Below the pieces are notes generated by a model that was given only the letters and a program-made list of their open reading frames with translations, was not told the origin of the DNA and did no database searches. A program made the position numbers and the translations under genes. From Paenibacillus sp. RC334 (GTDB lineage: Bacteria > Bacillota > Bacilli > Paenibacillales > Paenibacillaceae), in assembly GCF_030034735.1 (NCBI RefSeq), contig NZ_CP125370.1:5441001-5505000 (forward strand): a stretch of DNA of 64,000 bases. The letters run 5' to 3'. Positions 8,120 through 16,629 of the stretch are shown piece by piece (the stretch's first letter is position 1; each line of letters begins with the position of its first letter).

Positions 8120-9133
8120 CTACAACGTTTTGACGGATTCACCCCGGTTTAAATCAGGCACAAAGCGGTAAATGATCGGAACCGATTCGCCGCCCTCCTC
8201 GATGCTGGACAACAGCGTCTTTGCAGCCTGCTTTCCCATATCCGCAATCGGCTGCGTAATGGTCGTAATCGGTGGATTGTAAATATGGGCAAACTCTGCA
8301 TCGTCAATTCCGATAATGGACAGCTCGGCCGGAATGCGTTTACGTCGGGCATTCACATATTTCAGCACCTCTGCCAGCACGATATCGTTCCCGGCCAACA
8401 GCGCAGTCGGCGGCTCTGGCAACTGAAATAGCTCCTCCAGCGTCTGCTGGATATCCTCCTTCGGCACACTGCGCATGTACTCTTCCCGAAAGGGCAAGCC
8501 ACGCTCTTCCAGCGCCTTTTTGTACCCGCTCAACCGCTCTACCCTTGGAGTAATCCGGTTCAGTCCCAGCGGCAGGGTAATCAGCGCGATCCGTTCATGC
8601 TTATGGGCCACCAGCTCCTGAATCGCCAGCTTGACCGCCATTTCGTTATCCAGCAACAGGCTGCGCGTGTTCACACCGTCTACCAGACGATCCAAAAACA
8701 CCAACGGGTACTTTTCACGAATGAGCTGGTTGTAAATATCCGCATGCTTGCCTGTCGGGAAAATAATCAATCCGTCCACCTGACGAGCCTTGAGCATCTC
8801 AATATATTGGCTCTCCTTGTCCGGGTTTTCGTCGGCGTTACAGATGATAACCTGAATGCCAAAACGCTGCAATTCCTCCTCAATAGCCCGAATGGACTGG
8901 ATCGACAGCGTGTAATCAATGTTGGCTACAATGACACCCACCATAAACGTCCGGTTCTGTTTTAAACTGCGGGCCAGCCCGTTGGGCTGATAATTTAATT
9001 CCCGAATGACCTCGGCAATCCGGTCTCTGGTCTGGTCGCTCATGTATTTATATCGTTTGTTCAGAAATTGCGAGACGGTGCTTTTAGACACTCCCGCCTT
9101 CTGGGCAACATCTTCAATCGTCGGTTTCTTCAT
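8120..9133 (-). CDS. kdgR: LacI-family transcriptional regulator, probable KdgR
   Basis: A 337-residue LacI-family regulator. Residues 3-50 are the helix-turn-helix (IEDVAQKAGVSKSTVSQFLN) and hinge (YQPNGLARSLK). A periplasmic-binding-protein-like effector domain follows, with MVGVIVANIDY and DGLIIFPTG. The helix-turn-helix, including the unusual SQFLNKRYKYMS, resembles KdgR of Bacillus, repressor of the KDG genes. It lies next to kdgK and is convergent with it. Its own upstream region holds a perfect palindrome and the word TTTACTAAA also found before kdgK. The effector is probably KDG or a related uronate; this is inferred from context. Confidence 0.78.
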   Translation of the reverse strand: MKKPTIEDVAQKAGVSKSTVSQFLNKRYKYMSDQTRDRIAEVIRELNYQPNGLARSLKQNRTFMVGVIVANIDYTLSIQSIRAIEEELQRFGIQVIICNADENPDKESQYIEMLKARQVDGLIIFPTGKHADIYNQLIREKYPLVFLDRLVDGVNTRSLLLDNEMAVKLAIQELVAHKHERIALITLPLGLNRITPRVERLSGYKKALEERGLPFREEYMRSVPKEDIQQTLEELFQLPEPPTALLAGNDIVLAEVLKYVNARRKRIPAELSIIGIDDAEFAHIYNPPITTITQPIADMGKQAAKTLLSSIEEGGESVPIIYRFVPDLNRGESVKTL

Positions 9134-9562
9134 GGATACGCTCCTTGTCCCTCATGTACTGCATGCACTGCATTAGTGCAACAAAAGTATATCTTTTTTT
9201 TAGTAAATTTACCATACTTCTATTTATGAATACCATGATTATATAATCTGAACTTAAAAGTTACCTATCGTGCCACTGCGCAGACGGATGGTGCTTCCCA
9301 TCGCCACCGCCCCCGGATTTCTGGAATTAATCCTATGATCAGAGTAGAAATCCGGGGATGTAACGCTTCCGAAGCGAGCTTTCCTACGAAAGCTTTTAAA
9401 GCGACCGCTTCGCTTGTACAGCACCATTCCGCCTACTCCGTTTTCCATGTACCTTTTTTAAATCAGCTTATAAAACTACTATTTACTCTCCATGCAGCAA
9501 AAAAGAGGCAGTTCAAGATGCTCTCTTGAACTGCCTCTACATAATCATAAATGATCCTCGAA
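9134..9562. other. Intergenic region with palindrome, long inverted repeat and terminator
   Basis: No gene is supported in these 429 bases. The palindrome GTAAATTTAC at 9203-9212 lies in the regulator promoter. A 12-bp inverted repeat (CCCCGGATTTCT 9311-9322, AGAAATCCGGGG 9346-9357) is followed by nested GAAGCG/CGCTTC repeats to about 9420. The segment resembles a second element near 60.7 kb and may be a dispersed Paenibacillus repeat. Confidence 0.5.
9505..9537 (-). terminator. Intrinsic terminator of the MATE gene
   Basis: GAGGCAGTTCAAGA (9505-9518) pairs perfectly with TCTTGAACTGCCTC (9524-9537) across a 5-nt loop. On the minus strand it is followed by TTTTTT. It lies just past the stop codon at 9563. 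Confidence 0.85.
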
Positions 9563-10972
9563 TCAGTGTACCGGAATTGGGGTTGCTGGCTGATCTGGTG
9601 TATCGTGCTCCACCAGCGCATGCTTTTCCCACAAACGGCTTCTCCAGCGGGCATACATAATGAAGGCACGAGTCCATTCATCTGCGGCAATCGCCAACCA
9701 CACACCAGCGAGTCCCATATCCAGCTTGAACACAAGCAGATAACCGAGTGGCAAGCTCATGCAGACCATGGAGATCAGTCCTATAAAGACCGGGAACTTG
9801 GCATCTCCAGCAGCACGCAACGAGTTAATAATAACAATATTCGTCGTCCGACCGGTTTCCAACAGAATGCTAAGTAAAATCACCTGCGCTCCCAAGCGAA
9901 TAATCTCAGGGTTTTCGGTGAACAAGCTGAGCAATGGCACGCGGAAAAAGATAATAATCACATCAATAACAACGGTCACGAGGAGCGCCCATTTTACACT
10001 ACTCATTACACGTTTGTAGGCTGTATCCTTCTGTCTGGCTCCGACCAGTCTTCCGACCACGATGGCCGTACCCATACCGACCGCCATACTGAACAAGTAG
10101 ATATAGCTCGAAATGTTATTGGCATATTGACGGGTCGCCATCGCTTCTGCGCCCAGATAGGTCACGTACAGAGTGAAAATGAGCTGACACGACTGATACA
10201 TGATGGACTCCAGCGCGGAGGGTACACCAATGCGCAAAATTTTAGCGATAAACTTTTTGGACAACTGAACGTAATATCTCCACTCGACACGCACCTCGGT
10301 TACGCGGTACATCAGCCAGAAGAAAATCAGGAGACACACAAAACGGCTTCCCACCGTAGAAATAGCTGCCCCCTCTACGCCGAGCGCAGGCATTCCCCAA
10401 TGTCCGAAAATCAAAACATAGTTACCGACCACGTGGATCACGTTCATCAGCATGGATACATACATCGTTTCCTTGGTAAAACCATGTGTACGAATCGTCG
10501 CCGCCAGCGCGTTGATCAATGCCTGAAGGAAAATGGCACCCCCGACGATACTCATATAGGATTCTGCATAAACCAGAATATCTCCCTGGACGTTAAGCCA
10601 TTGCAGCATATGAGTACCAAATACAAGAAAAATCACGCTAAGCAAAAGACCTACCATCAAATTCAAGGTAATGGCCGTACCCGTAACCTGGGCCGCTTCG
10701 ACAAGCTTCTTAGAACCGATATATTGAGCTACGACGATAGCAGCGCCGTTGCCGATAACCTCCAGTACAAGGATGGCAATTGAAATAATTTGGTTGGACG
10801 CGCCTACACCCGACACGGCATTATCAGATACAGAACTGATCATGAACGTATCGACGCTGCCCATCAGCATAAACAGGAACAATTCGAGGAAAATGGGCCA
10901 TGTCAAATGGAACAAATTCAGTTCCTTGGCTTCGGACAATACCGACCCTTTTTTTAGTGCTCTGGTTGTCAT
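9563..10972 (-). CDS. MATE-family multidrug/sodium efflux transporter
   Basis: A 469-residue membrane protein with about 12 helices in two homologous halves. WPIFLELFLFMLMGSVDTFMIS at the start and GVPSALESIMYQSCQLIFTLYV at the start of the second half are the typical repeated openings of NorM/DinF-type MATE proteins. GASNQIISIAILVLEVIGNGAAIVVAQYIG is the conserved helix pair. Such proteins export cationic compounds in exchange for protons or sodium. It stands alone, with its own terminator. AAAGGTG lies upstream of the ATG. The substrate is unknown. Confidence 0.9.
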   Translation of the reverse strand: MTTRALKKGSVLSEAKELNLFHLTWPIFLELFLFMLMGSVDTFMISSVSDNAVSGVGASNQIISIAILVLEVIGNGAAIVVAQYIGSKKLVEAAQVTGTAITLNLMVGLLLSVIFLVFGTHMLQWLNVQGDILVYAESYMSIVGGAIFLQALINALAATIRTHGFTKETMYVSMLMNVIHVVGNYVLIFGHWGMPALGVEGAAISTVGSRFVCLLIFFWLMYRVTEVRVEWRYYVQLSKKFIAKILRIGVPSALESIMYQSCQLIFTLYVTYLGAEAMATRQYANNISSYIYLFSMAVGMGTAIVVGRLVGARQKDTAYKRVMSSVKWALLVTVVIDVIIIFFRVPLLSLFTENPEIIRLGAQVILLSILLETGRTTNIVIINSLRAAGDAKFPVFIGLISMVCMSLPLGYLLVFKLDMGLAGVWLAIAADEWTRAFIMYARWRSRLWEKHALVEHDTPDQPATPIPVH

Positions 10973-11275
10973 TCATTCACCTTTCTTCATAGAATTATTT
11001 AACGAACAAAGGGTATGTTAGCACAGTCTTTCTGAAAATACATCCCGTTTGTGTAAAATGATTTGCAAAACGCGTAAGAATTCATTTATCACCTTCTTCA
11101 CAACTGATTATCGAACTTTATTGAAACGCAGAAGGGTAAAATAGAATATGGGCCTGTGAGCATTGCCGCTGACAGGCTGCGCGGATGGTTGTATACTGCT
11201 TATGCACGATTTGTGAAGTATACTAAAATGTTCCGCCATCAAAGGCTTATATTGCAATAAAGGAGGCTTTTACAA
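10973..11275. promoter_or_regulatory. Divergent promoter region, MATE gene and AcuI/YhdH-type reductase
   Basis: 303 bases without a gene. GCCTGT (11152-11157) and ACAGGC (11172-11177) form a small hairpin. TATACT at 11219-11224 is a plausible -10 box for the reductase gene. Nothing else stands out. Confidence 0.35.
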
Positions 11276-12283
11276 ATGACTCAATCATTTCAAGCCCTTG
11301 TCGTTGATCAGACGCAGGACGGTGAAGTTCAAGCAGAGGTACGCTCTCTGGAAACTGGCAGTTTACCTGCTGGAGAAGTATTGATTCGTGTCGCTTATTC
11401 CAGCATCAATTATAAAGACGGGCTTGCCGCCCGCAAGGATGGCAATATTGTCAAAGCCTATCCGTTCGTGCCCGGCATAGATTGCTCGGGAACCGTCGTC
11501 TCTTCGGAGGATAGCCGTTTCAGCGAAGGACAAGCCGTTCTCGTTACCGGATACGGATTCGGTGTGTCTCAATTCGGGGGATTCAGCGAATATGCGCGTG
11601 TGCCTGCGGACTGGGTGGTTCCTCTTCCAGATGGACTTACGCCAAGAGAAGCCATGATTTATGGGACAGCCGGCTTTACCGCGGCCCTATCGTTGCATCG
11701 GCTGGAGCAAAACGGCGTTACGCCGGATCAGGGCAAGGTGCTCGTCACCGGAGCAACGGGGGGCGTAGGCGGAGCCGCGATTGCCCTGCTGGGCAATAGG
11801 GGCTACCATGTTGTAGCCAGTAGCGGCAAAGCCGAGGCGCACGACTACCTCAAGGCGCTCGGAGCGGCTGAGCTGATCTCCCGCGATGAGGTCTACGACG
11901 GCGCGGAGAGCATCCGCCCGCTGGGCAAGCAGCTCTGGCAAGCGGCTATTGATCCCGTAGGCGGAAAGCCGCTCGCTTCGCTGCTCAGCCAGATCGCCTA
12001 CAACGGCTCCGTTGCCGTGAGCGGTCTGACGGCAGGCACCAAGCTGCCTACCACGGTGCTGCCGTTTATCTTGCGCGGTGTCAGCCTGCTGGGCATAGAC
12101 TCCGTCTTCTGCCCTTATGAAACACGCGTAGCGATCTGGAAGCGGCTCGGCAGCGACTGGAAGCCGAAACAACTGGAGCAGCTTGTCGAGCGCGAAATCG
12201 GGCTGGCTGACCTTCCAAACGCGCTGGAGGACATCCTGGCGGCCCGCTCACAGGGCAGAACGCTCGTGCGGCTGGCTGACTAA
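11276..12283 (+). CDS. NADPH-dependent AcuI/YhdH-family oxidoreductase (acryloyl-CoA reductase-like)
   Basis: A 335-residue medium-chain dehydrogenase/reductase without catalytic zinc. The N-terminal domain reads SSINYKDGLAARKDGNIV and YPFVPGIDCSGTV, as in YhdH/AcuI. The Rossmann domain has VTGATGGVGGAAIALLGNRGYHVVASSGK, an NADPH-binding pattern. IDPVGGKPLASLL and SLLGIDSVFCPYETR are family blocks. AcuI reduces acryloyl-CoA to propionyl-CoA; many homologues act as general quinone or enal reductases, so the substrate is left open. AAAGGAGG lies before the ATG. The gene is alone and followed by a terminator. Confidence 0.85.
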   Translation: MTQSFQALVVDQTQDGEVQAEVRSLETGSLPAGEVLIRVAYSSINYKDGLAARKDGNIVKAYPFVPGIDCSGTVVSSEDSRFSEGQAVLVTGYGFGVSQFGGFSEYARVPADWVVPLPDGLTPREAMIYGTAGFTAALSLHRLEQNGVTPDQGKVLVTGATGGVGGAAIALLGNRGYHVVASSGKAEAHDYLKALGAAELISRDEVYDGAESIRPLGKQLWQAAIDPVGGKPLASLLSQIAYNGSVAVSGLTAGTKLPTTVLPFILRGVSLLGIDSVFCPYETRVAIWKRLGSDWKPKQLEQLVEREIGLADLPNALEDILAARSQGRTLVRLAD

Positions 12284-12370
12284 GCGGAAGTATATCCGCA
12301 CGCTGCCCGTCAATGTACTTCCGCGTAAAGGACTGTTCATTCCTTCGTGTCTAAAACTTCGGAAAATATA

Positions 12371-12416
12371 AGAAGCCTGTAAATCTGCAGTTTTTGAGAT
12401 TCACAGGCTTCTTTTG
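12371..12416 (+). terminator. Intrinsic terminator after the AcuI/YhdH-type gene
   Basis: AGAAGCCTGT and ACAGGCTTCT form the stem, extended by AATC/GATT, and a TTTT tail follows. It ends the reductase transcript about 90 nt after its stop codon. Confidence 0.8.
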
Positions 12417-12538
12417 CGTTTTACCATTACATCATTAATGGATGAGCAAGCAACCTGAAAATAATGGCACAAAAAAAACATGGTACATTTGAAGAAAAGC
12501 GAAATACATCGACGCAGACGTTTAATTTTCACAACAAA

Positions 12539-12566
12539 TGAACCTTTTTGGAGCGGCAGTTGTTAT
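12539..12566 (+). promoter_or_regulatory. Possible ECF-type autoregulated promoter
   Basis: TGAACC followed by a T-run (12539-12549) resembles the -35 box of ECF sigma promoters. About 16 nt downstream is TGTTAT (12561-12566). It lies about 55 nt before the start of the sigma gene, and autoregulation is common in this class. The -10 match is weak. Confidence 0.4.
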
Positions 12567-12599
12567 ACAGGTAACCTGCACAGGAAAGGAGGGCACATA

Positions 12600-13160
12600 T
12601 TGGAGAGCAATCGAGATTTGTTTGATCTGTATCAACGGGATGTATACCGGACCTGCTACTATATGGTACATAATGCATCGGATGCAGAAGATTTAACTCA
12701 GGAAGTGTTTATCACTTTGTTTCGCAGCAATCGCGAACATATCGAACACCTAAAGGCCTGGATTATGAAAATTACAGTAAACCATTGTCTGAATTACCTT
12801 AAACGCCGAAACAGCTTGCATATGAAGGTGTCGGCTAATCCCTATTTATTCACCGGGACCGAAAGCAAGCCCGTAGACAGGCTGGTGGAGGACCGCGAAT
12901 CCGCAGAGGAATGGGCTGTTTATATGAATCGTCTTCCGGCCAAAATCCGCGCTGTGCTAACACTCCGATATATGCATGATTTCACGCTGGCGGAAATATC
13001 CGAGTTGCTGACAATCCCGCTGGGAACCGTCAAATCAAGGACACACAAAGGGCTTCGGCTAATGGAGCGAATACTGAGGGATACAGGCGCACAGATTCCC
13101 GAGCTGGAAGGAGAGAACTATGAAAAAAGTAGAACAGGCATTGAAGCGCAAATTAAATGA
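12600..13160 (+). CDS. ECF-type RNA polymerase sigma-70 factor
   Basis: A 186-residue ECF sigma factor. Region 2 reads LFDLYQRDVYRTCYYMVHNASDAEDLTQEVFITLFR (about residues 7-42, quoted here in part for its DAEDLTQEVF core), and region 4 has LPAKIRAVLTLRYMHDFTLAEISELL then GTVKSRTHKGLRLM. The start is a TTG at 12600: AAAGGAGG lies 8 nt before it, while upstream in-frame ATG codons have no ribosome binding site. Its end overlaps the next gene (DUF4179 protein) by 41 nt, the classic layout of a sigma factor with its membrane-bound anti-sigma factor. The inducing signal is unknown, probably envelope stress. Confidence 0.88.
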   Translation: MESNRDLFDLYQRDVYRTCYYMVHNASDAEDLTQEVFITLFRSNREHIEHLKAWIMKITVNHCLNYLKRRNSLHMKVSANPYLFTGTESKPVDRLVEDRESAEEWAVYMNRLPAKIRAVLTLRYMHDFTLAEISELLTIPLGTVKSRTHKGLRLMERILRDTGAQIPELEGENYEKSRTGIEAQIK

Positions 13161-14814
13161 TGATTCGGGAGTTGCCTATCCTGACTTCGAGAAGATGTGG
13201 GATCGGATGGAACAGGCAGGACAGACTGCCTCCACTTTAACAAATGCTTACGATTCAGTCGAATCAGTTACTCCACGCCGAAACATAAATTGCCGCAAAA
13301 TAGCTATCGCTGCTTCTCTGAGCGCACTTCTCATTGCTGTTCCCGTCTATGCCGCCATCCATTATAATTGGGACAATTTGCTACACGGAAGAAGCGGCAT
13401 TCAGACGGCACTAAATCAAGACCTTGGGCAGCCACTAGAGCAGTCCATCACCAGAGATGGAGTGAAACTGACGCTGCATACGGCTATTGTGGATGAGAAC
13501 CGGACCGTGATCCTGTACAGCTTGAATGTGGCAAAAAGTAAAGACAACGAGTTTTGGAATGTCAAAGGCATAACGCTTAAAAACGCCACGGGGAAAAACA
13601 GTGAAGGGGAGTATAACTTTCAACAATGGGACCCGAAAAATCAACGGTACAACGGGTACTTTGAAAGTGACTGGACACCGCAGCAGGACACAGAGAACAT
13701 GCGGCTGACCGTAGAACATGTAGAGCTTGACAGCATACAGGAGTTGGATTTACCGCTTGATATCCAATCTCCCAAAATACAAACTTTCACACTGGATCGT
13801 GACGGTTTACAAGATATGAAGGTGCAGGTATTTGAACAAGGGAAGGATAAACTGTTGCTGTCCTCGGCGATTACCTTCGATTCGTCGATACCCAAGAGAT
13901 GGGATAATCCGCAAATCATTGCCTACAAAGGCGGAGAGCCTGTGATGTCGCAGCCTGGAGGGGCTTTTGGCAAACCCGGAGATAACGGGGAGTATACAGC
14001 ACAGCAATATTTTATCCGAGAACATGTACCGGAAGGGCAAATTACTTACAAGCTGCAATATGCCAAAACCGAGAAAAGTATAGATGAACCGATAAATTTT
14101 GATCTCCATCTTAGCAAAAAACAAATGGAGAGCGGAACCATTAAAACCGTCCTGAATATTCCTTTGGAGAAAGGAAATCCGAATTTCACAATGGAAGAGA
14201 TGGTTGTCACACCTACGCAAATCCGTCTCACGATCAGAGGCAAGAAGAAATTCGCCGATATACCTTATCAAAAATACTTCCTTTCCGTAAACGGTAAAAC
14301 GTTGGAGGGTAACAAATGGTCATCACCCAGTAGCACTCCTGATCTGACCACCCTCCGTTTTGAACGACCCTCCGATCTTGTGATTGCCAAGGATACACCG
14401 ATTACGTTTACAGGGAAATATAAGGTTACGATCCATTCGGATGACAAAACGCCACAGCGTTTAAAGGATATTTCTGAACAAAAACAGACGCTAACTACAC
14501 AAATCGGCGGTTATCCTGTGAAGTGGACCTACTACAAGCAAGGGGCGGACTTGTTCGTAGAAACTGAAAGCAAGGACGCTCGTTTTGGCGGGATCAACCA
14601 GACTCATATTGGCCTGGGTAAAGAACGGATTTTGGGTAAACCGATCTCGGCTAATTTTACAGGGGACGGCAATAACAAAGCGGTTGATGTCTATAAGAAT
14701 TTCAAGGGAACCGAGGCTTCTATCTATATGTTCTTCTATACAACAGACGAACCAGAAGCAGAGATTACTGTACCCTTACAGCCTCTGACGACTCAAAGCG
14801 AAGCATCTAAATAG
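13120..14814 (+). CDS. DUF4179-domain membrane protein, probable anti-sigma factor
   Basis: A 564-residue protein with a cytosolic N-terminus of about 55 residues (MKKVEQALKRKLNDDSGV), one membrane helix at about 60-76 (IAIAASLSALLIAVPVYAAI), and a large extracytoplasmic region. Just after the helix comes the DUF4179 block (LGQPLEQSITRDGVKLTLH). DUF4179 proteins are usually encoded straight after an ECF sigma gene and are thought to hold the sigma factor at the membrane. The ATG at 13120 has GGAAGGAGAG upstream and lies 41 nt inside the sigma gene. The role is inferred from topology and context; no binding motif is visible. Confidence 0.8.
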   Translation: MKKVEQALKRKLNDDSGVAYPDFEKMWDRMEQAGQTASTLTNAYDSVESVTPRRNINCRKIAIAASLSALLIAVPVYAAIHYNWDNLLHGRSGIQTALNQDLGQPLEQSITRDGVKLTLHTAIVDENRTVILYSLNVAKSKDNEFWNVKGITLKNATGKNSEGEYNFQQWDPKNQRYNGYFESDWTPQQDTENMRLTVEHVELDSIQELDLPLDIQSPKIQTFTLDRDGLQDMKVQVFEQGKDKLLLSSAITFDSSIPKRWDNPQIIAYKGGEPVMSQPGGAFGKPGDNGEYTAQQYFIREHVPEGQITYKLQYAKTEKSIDEPINFDLHLSKKQMESGTIKTVLNIPLEKGNPNFTMEEMVVTPTQIRLTIRGKKKFADIPYQKYFLSVNGKTLEGNKWSSPSSTPDLTTLRFERPSDLVIAKDTPITFTGKYKVTIHSDDKTPQRLKDISEQKQTLTTQIGGYPVKWTYYKQGADLFVETESKDARFGGINQTHIGLGKERILGKPISANFTGDGNNKAVDVYKNFKGTEASIYMFFYTTDEPEAEITVPLQPLTTQSEASK

Positions 14815-14830
14815 CAATACTATAAAAAAG

Positions 14831-14882
14831 GGTGTCCCATATACCTGTGTGAGCTGCGGTATATGGGACACCTTTATTTTTC
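14831..14882 (+). terminator. Intrinsic terminator of the sigma/anti-sigma operon
   Basis: GGTGTCCCATATACC and GGTATATGGGACACC form a perfect 15-bp stem with a 12-nt loop, followed by TTTATTTTT. A-runs on the other side let it act for the convergent permease gene too. Confidence 0.9.
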
Positions 14883-14922
14883 CCAGTAAGCTGCGATGTG
14901 GTTGGAGTTATTCTATTCTCAC

Positions 14923-15747
14923 TTACTTCACGGAGCCTTGCGTAACGCCGTTGATGATCCATTTTTGTGCAATAAAATAGACGATAATCATTGGCAGCAA
15001 GGCCATCAGGTACGAGGCAAAGGCCAGATTGAAGTCTGTATTAAACTGCCCCTGGAACACATACTGAACGAGCGGCAACGTATACTGCTCCGGATCGCTG
15101 ATAATAATGAGCGGTAGCAGAAAGTCGTTATAGGTGGACAGGCAGGTGAGTATCCCAACGGTAGCACTAATTGGTGCCATCAACGGAAAAATAATTCGCC
15201 AGAACGTGCCCCATGTCGTCGCCCCGTCTACTGTAGCCGCCTCTTCCAGCGCCACCGGAATGGAACGGATATAGCCGACATAGACGAACACATTAAACGC
15301 CAGCCCGTACACCGTATGCAGCATAATCAGACCAAACAGATTGGTCATATGAAGTCCCGAGGCCAATTTAACAATCGGCAGCATGATGATCGGGAACGGA
15401 ATGAACATGGCGCTCACAAAGTAAAAATATAATCCTTTAAAAAAGCGCCGCTGCATATTACGCGAAATTGCATAAGCGACCATGGAATTGGTCAACAGCG
15501 TCAGCACTACCGTTGATGTCGTGACCATCACACTATTTTGAAAAGCGCTGAAAAAGTTGGTCATTTCCACCGCACGACTAAAATTTTCCCAATGCAGCTC
15601 GGTCGGAAAAGCAAAGGCAGAATGCGCCATCTGCTCAGGATTTTTAAGCGCAATCGTCACCGTCATATAGAGGGGAAACAGGATAAATATCGTTCCCAAC
15701 GTCACCAGAAGCAGTGCAGGCCAGTTGGTATGTCTGCTCATTTTCAT
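14923..15747 (-). CDS. Carbohydrate ABC transporter permease (MalG-like)
   Basis: A 274-residue permease with six membrane segments. The EAA loop EEAATVDGATTWGTFWRIIFP near residue 170 contacts the ATPase. TLGTIFILFPLYMTVTIALK is the usual first helix of CUT1 permeases of the MalG type, and the protein ends KWIINGVTQGSVK. Its start overlaps the stop of the upstream MalF-like gene by one base (TGATG), so they are translated together. No ATPase gene is present; such systems commonly share a general ATPase (MsmX-like) encoded elsewhere. The likely substrate is manno-oligosaccharide, because a mannanase gene lies divergently upstream of the operon. Confidence 0.88.
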   Translation of the reverse strand: MKMSRHTNWPALLLVTLGTIFILFPLYMTVTIALKNPEQMAHSAFAFPTELHWENFSRAVEMTNFFSAFQNSVMVTTSTVVLTLLTNSMVAYAISRNMQRRFFKGLYFYFVSAMFIPFPIIMLPIVKLASGLHMTNLFGLIMLHTVYGLAFNVFVYVGYIRSIPVALEEAATVDGATTWGTFWRIIFPLMAPISATVGILTCLSTYNDFLLPLIIISDPEQYTLPLVQYVFQGQFNTDFNLAFASYLMALLPMIIVYFIAQKWIINGVTQGSVK

Positions 15748-16613
15748 CAGTTATCCATCTCCCTTCTCTGGAGGAATCGTAGCTGCAAGATGGAAATCAT
15801 CGCAATCACAATAAAATAAATGACAGAGTTAGCCGACTGATAAGCAAACTCCCCGCCTCTAAAGCCCCCTGTATAGATCAAGTGTGATATCGACTGTGTC
15901 GCCCGCCCCGGTCCACCGTTCGTCAAGGCCACGATTTGGTCGAACACCATGAGGGAATTTTTCATCGCCAATACCATATTGATCGTAAAAAACGGGGCAA
16001 TCAGCGGAAACGTAATACTCCAGAATTCACGCCATTTGCCTGCACCGTCCAGATCGGATGCCTCGTACAGACTTGTCGGGATGGTTTGCAGCCCGGCCAG
16101 ATAGAGAATCGTATTGAAGGCAATGCCCTGCCATGCGGCTACGATCACAACCCCCACCCAAGCCAACTGTTCGCTGCCCAAAATGTTGGTCGATAAAAAG
16201 GTAATGCCTAAATTTTGCCCCCAAATCGTAAACACGTTCGAAAACAAGTAATTGAATATGTACCCGACAATCAGCACGCTCAAAATATTAGGCAAAAAAT
16301 AAATACCCCGGAAAAAGTTACGGAACCGTATTTTAGCATTCAGCCCCAGCGCAATTAGCAAACTAAGGACGTTAATCGCAATCGTGACCACAATGGCAAA
16401 CTTGAAGGTAAACCAGTATGCGTTCCCCACATTATCGTCCTGAAACAGGTTGACATAGTTTTTGAACCCGACAAAGTGATATTGATGACCAAAGCCGTTC
16501 CAGTTCGTGAGCGAATAATAAAAGCCCTGCAAAGCAGGCAATGTCAAAAATATAAAAAACAACAGGACAGCCGGCATGGTCATCCAATAGAAAGCCGTTA
16601 GTCGCTTATTCAT
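15747..16613 (-). CDS. Carbohydrate ABC transporter permease (MalF-like)
   Basis: A 288-residue CUT1 permease with six membrane helices. YSLTNWNGFGHQYHFVGFKNY near residue 35 is the typical first periplasmic loop of MalF-like sugar permeases. The EAA loop is YEASDLDGAGKWREFWSITFP near residue 185, and ALTNGGPGRATQSISHLIY is the conserved C-terminal block. It lies 17 nt downstream of the binding-protein gene and overlaps the MalG-like gene. With these it forms the membrane part of an oligosaccharide importer. Confidence 0.88.
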   Translation of the reverse strand: MNKRLTAFYWMTMPAVLLFFIFLTLPALQGFYYSLTNWNGFGHQYHFVGFKNYVNLFQDDNVGNAYWFTFKFAIVVTIAINVLSLLIALGLNAKIRFRNFFRGIYFLPNILSVLIVGYIFNYLFSNVFTIWGQNLGITFLSTNILGSEQLAWVGVVIVAAWQGIAFNTILYLAGLQTIPTSLYEASDLDGAGKWREFWSITFPLIAPFFTINMVLAMKNSLMVFDQIVALTNGGPGRATQSISHLIYTGGFRGGEFAYQSANSVIYFIVIAMISILQLRFLQRREMDN

Positions 16614-16629
16614 GTCTTATCCTCCTCCC

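Noticed and set aside
9254..9529. Two short frames on opposite strands near 9.3-9.5 kb
   Set aside because: Both are explained by open frames across an inverted-repeat element and have no ribosome binding site.
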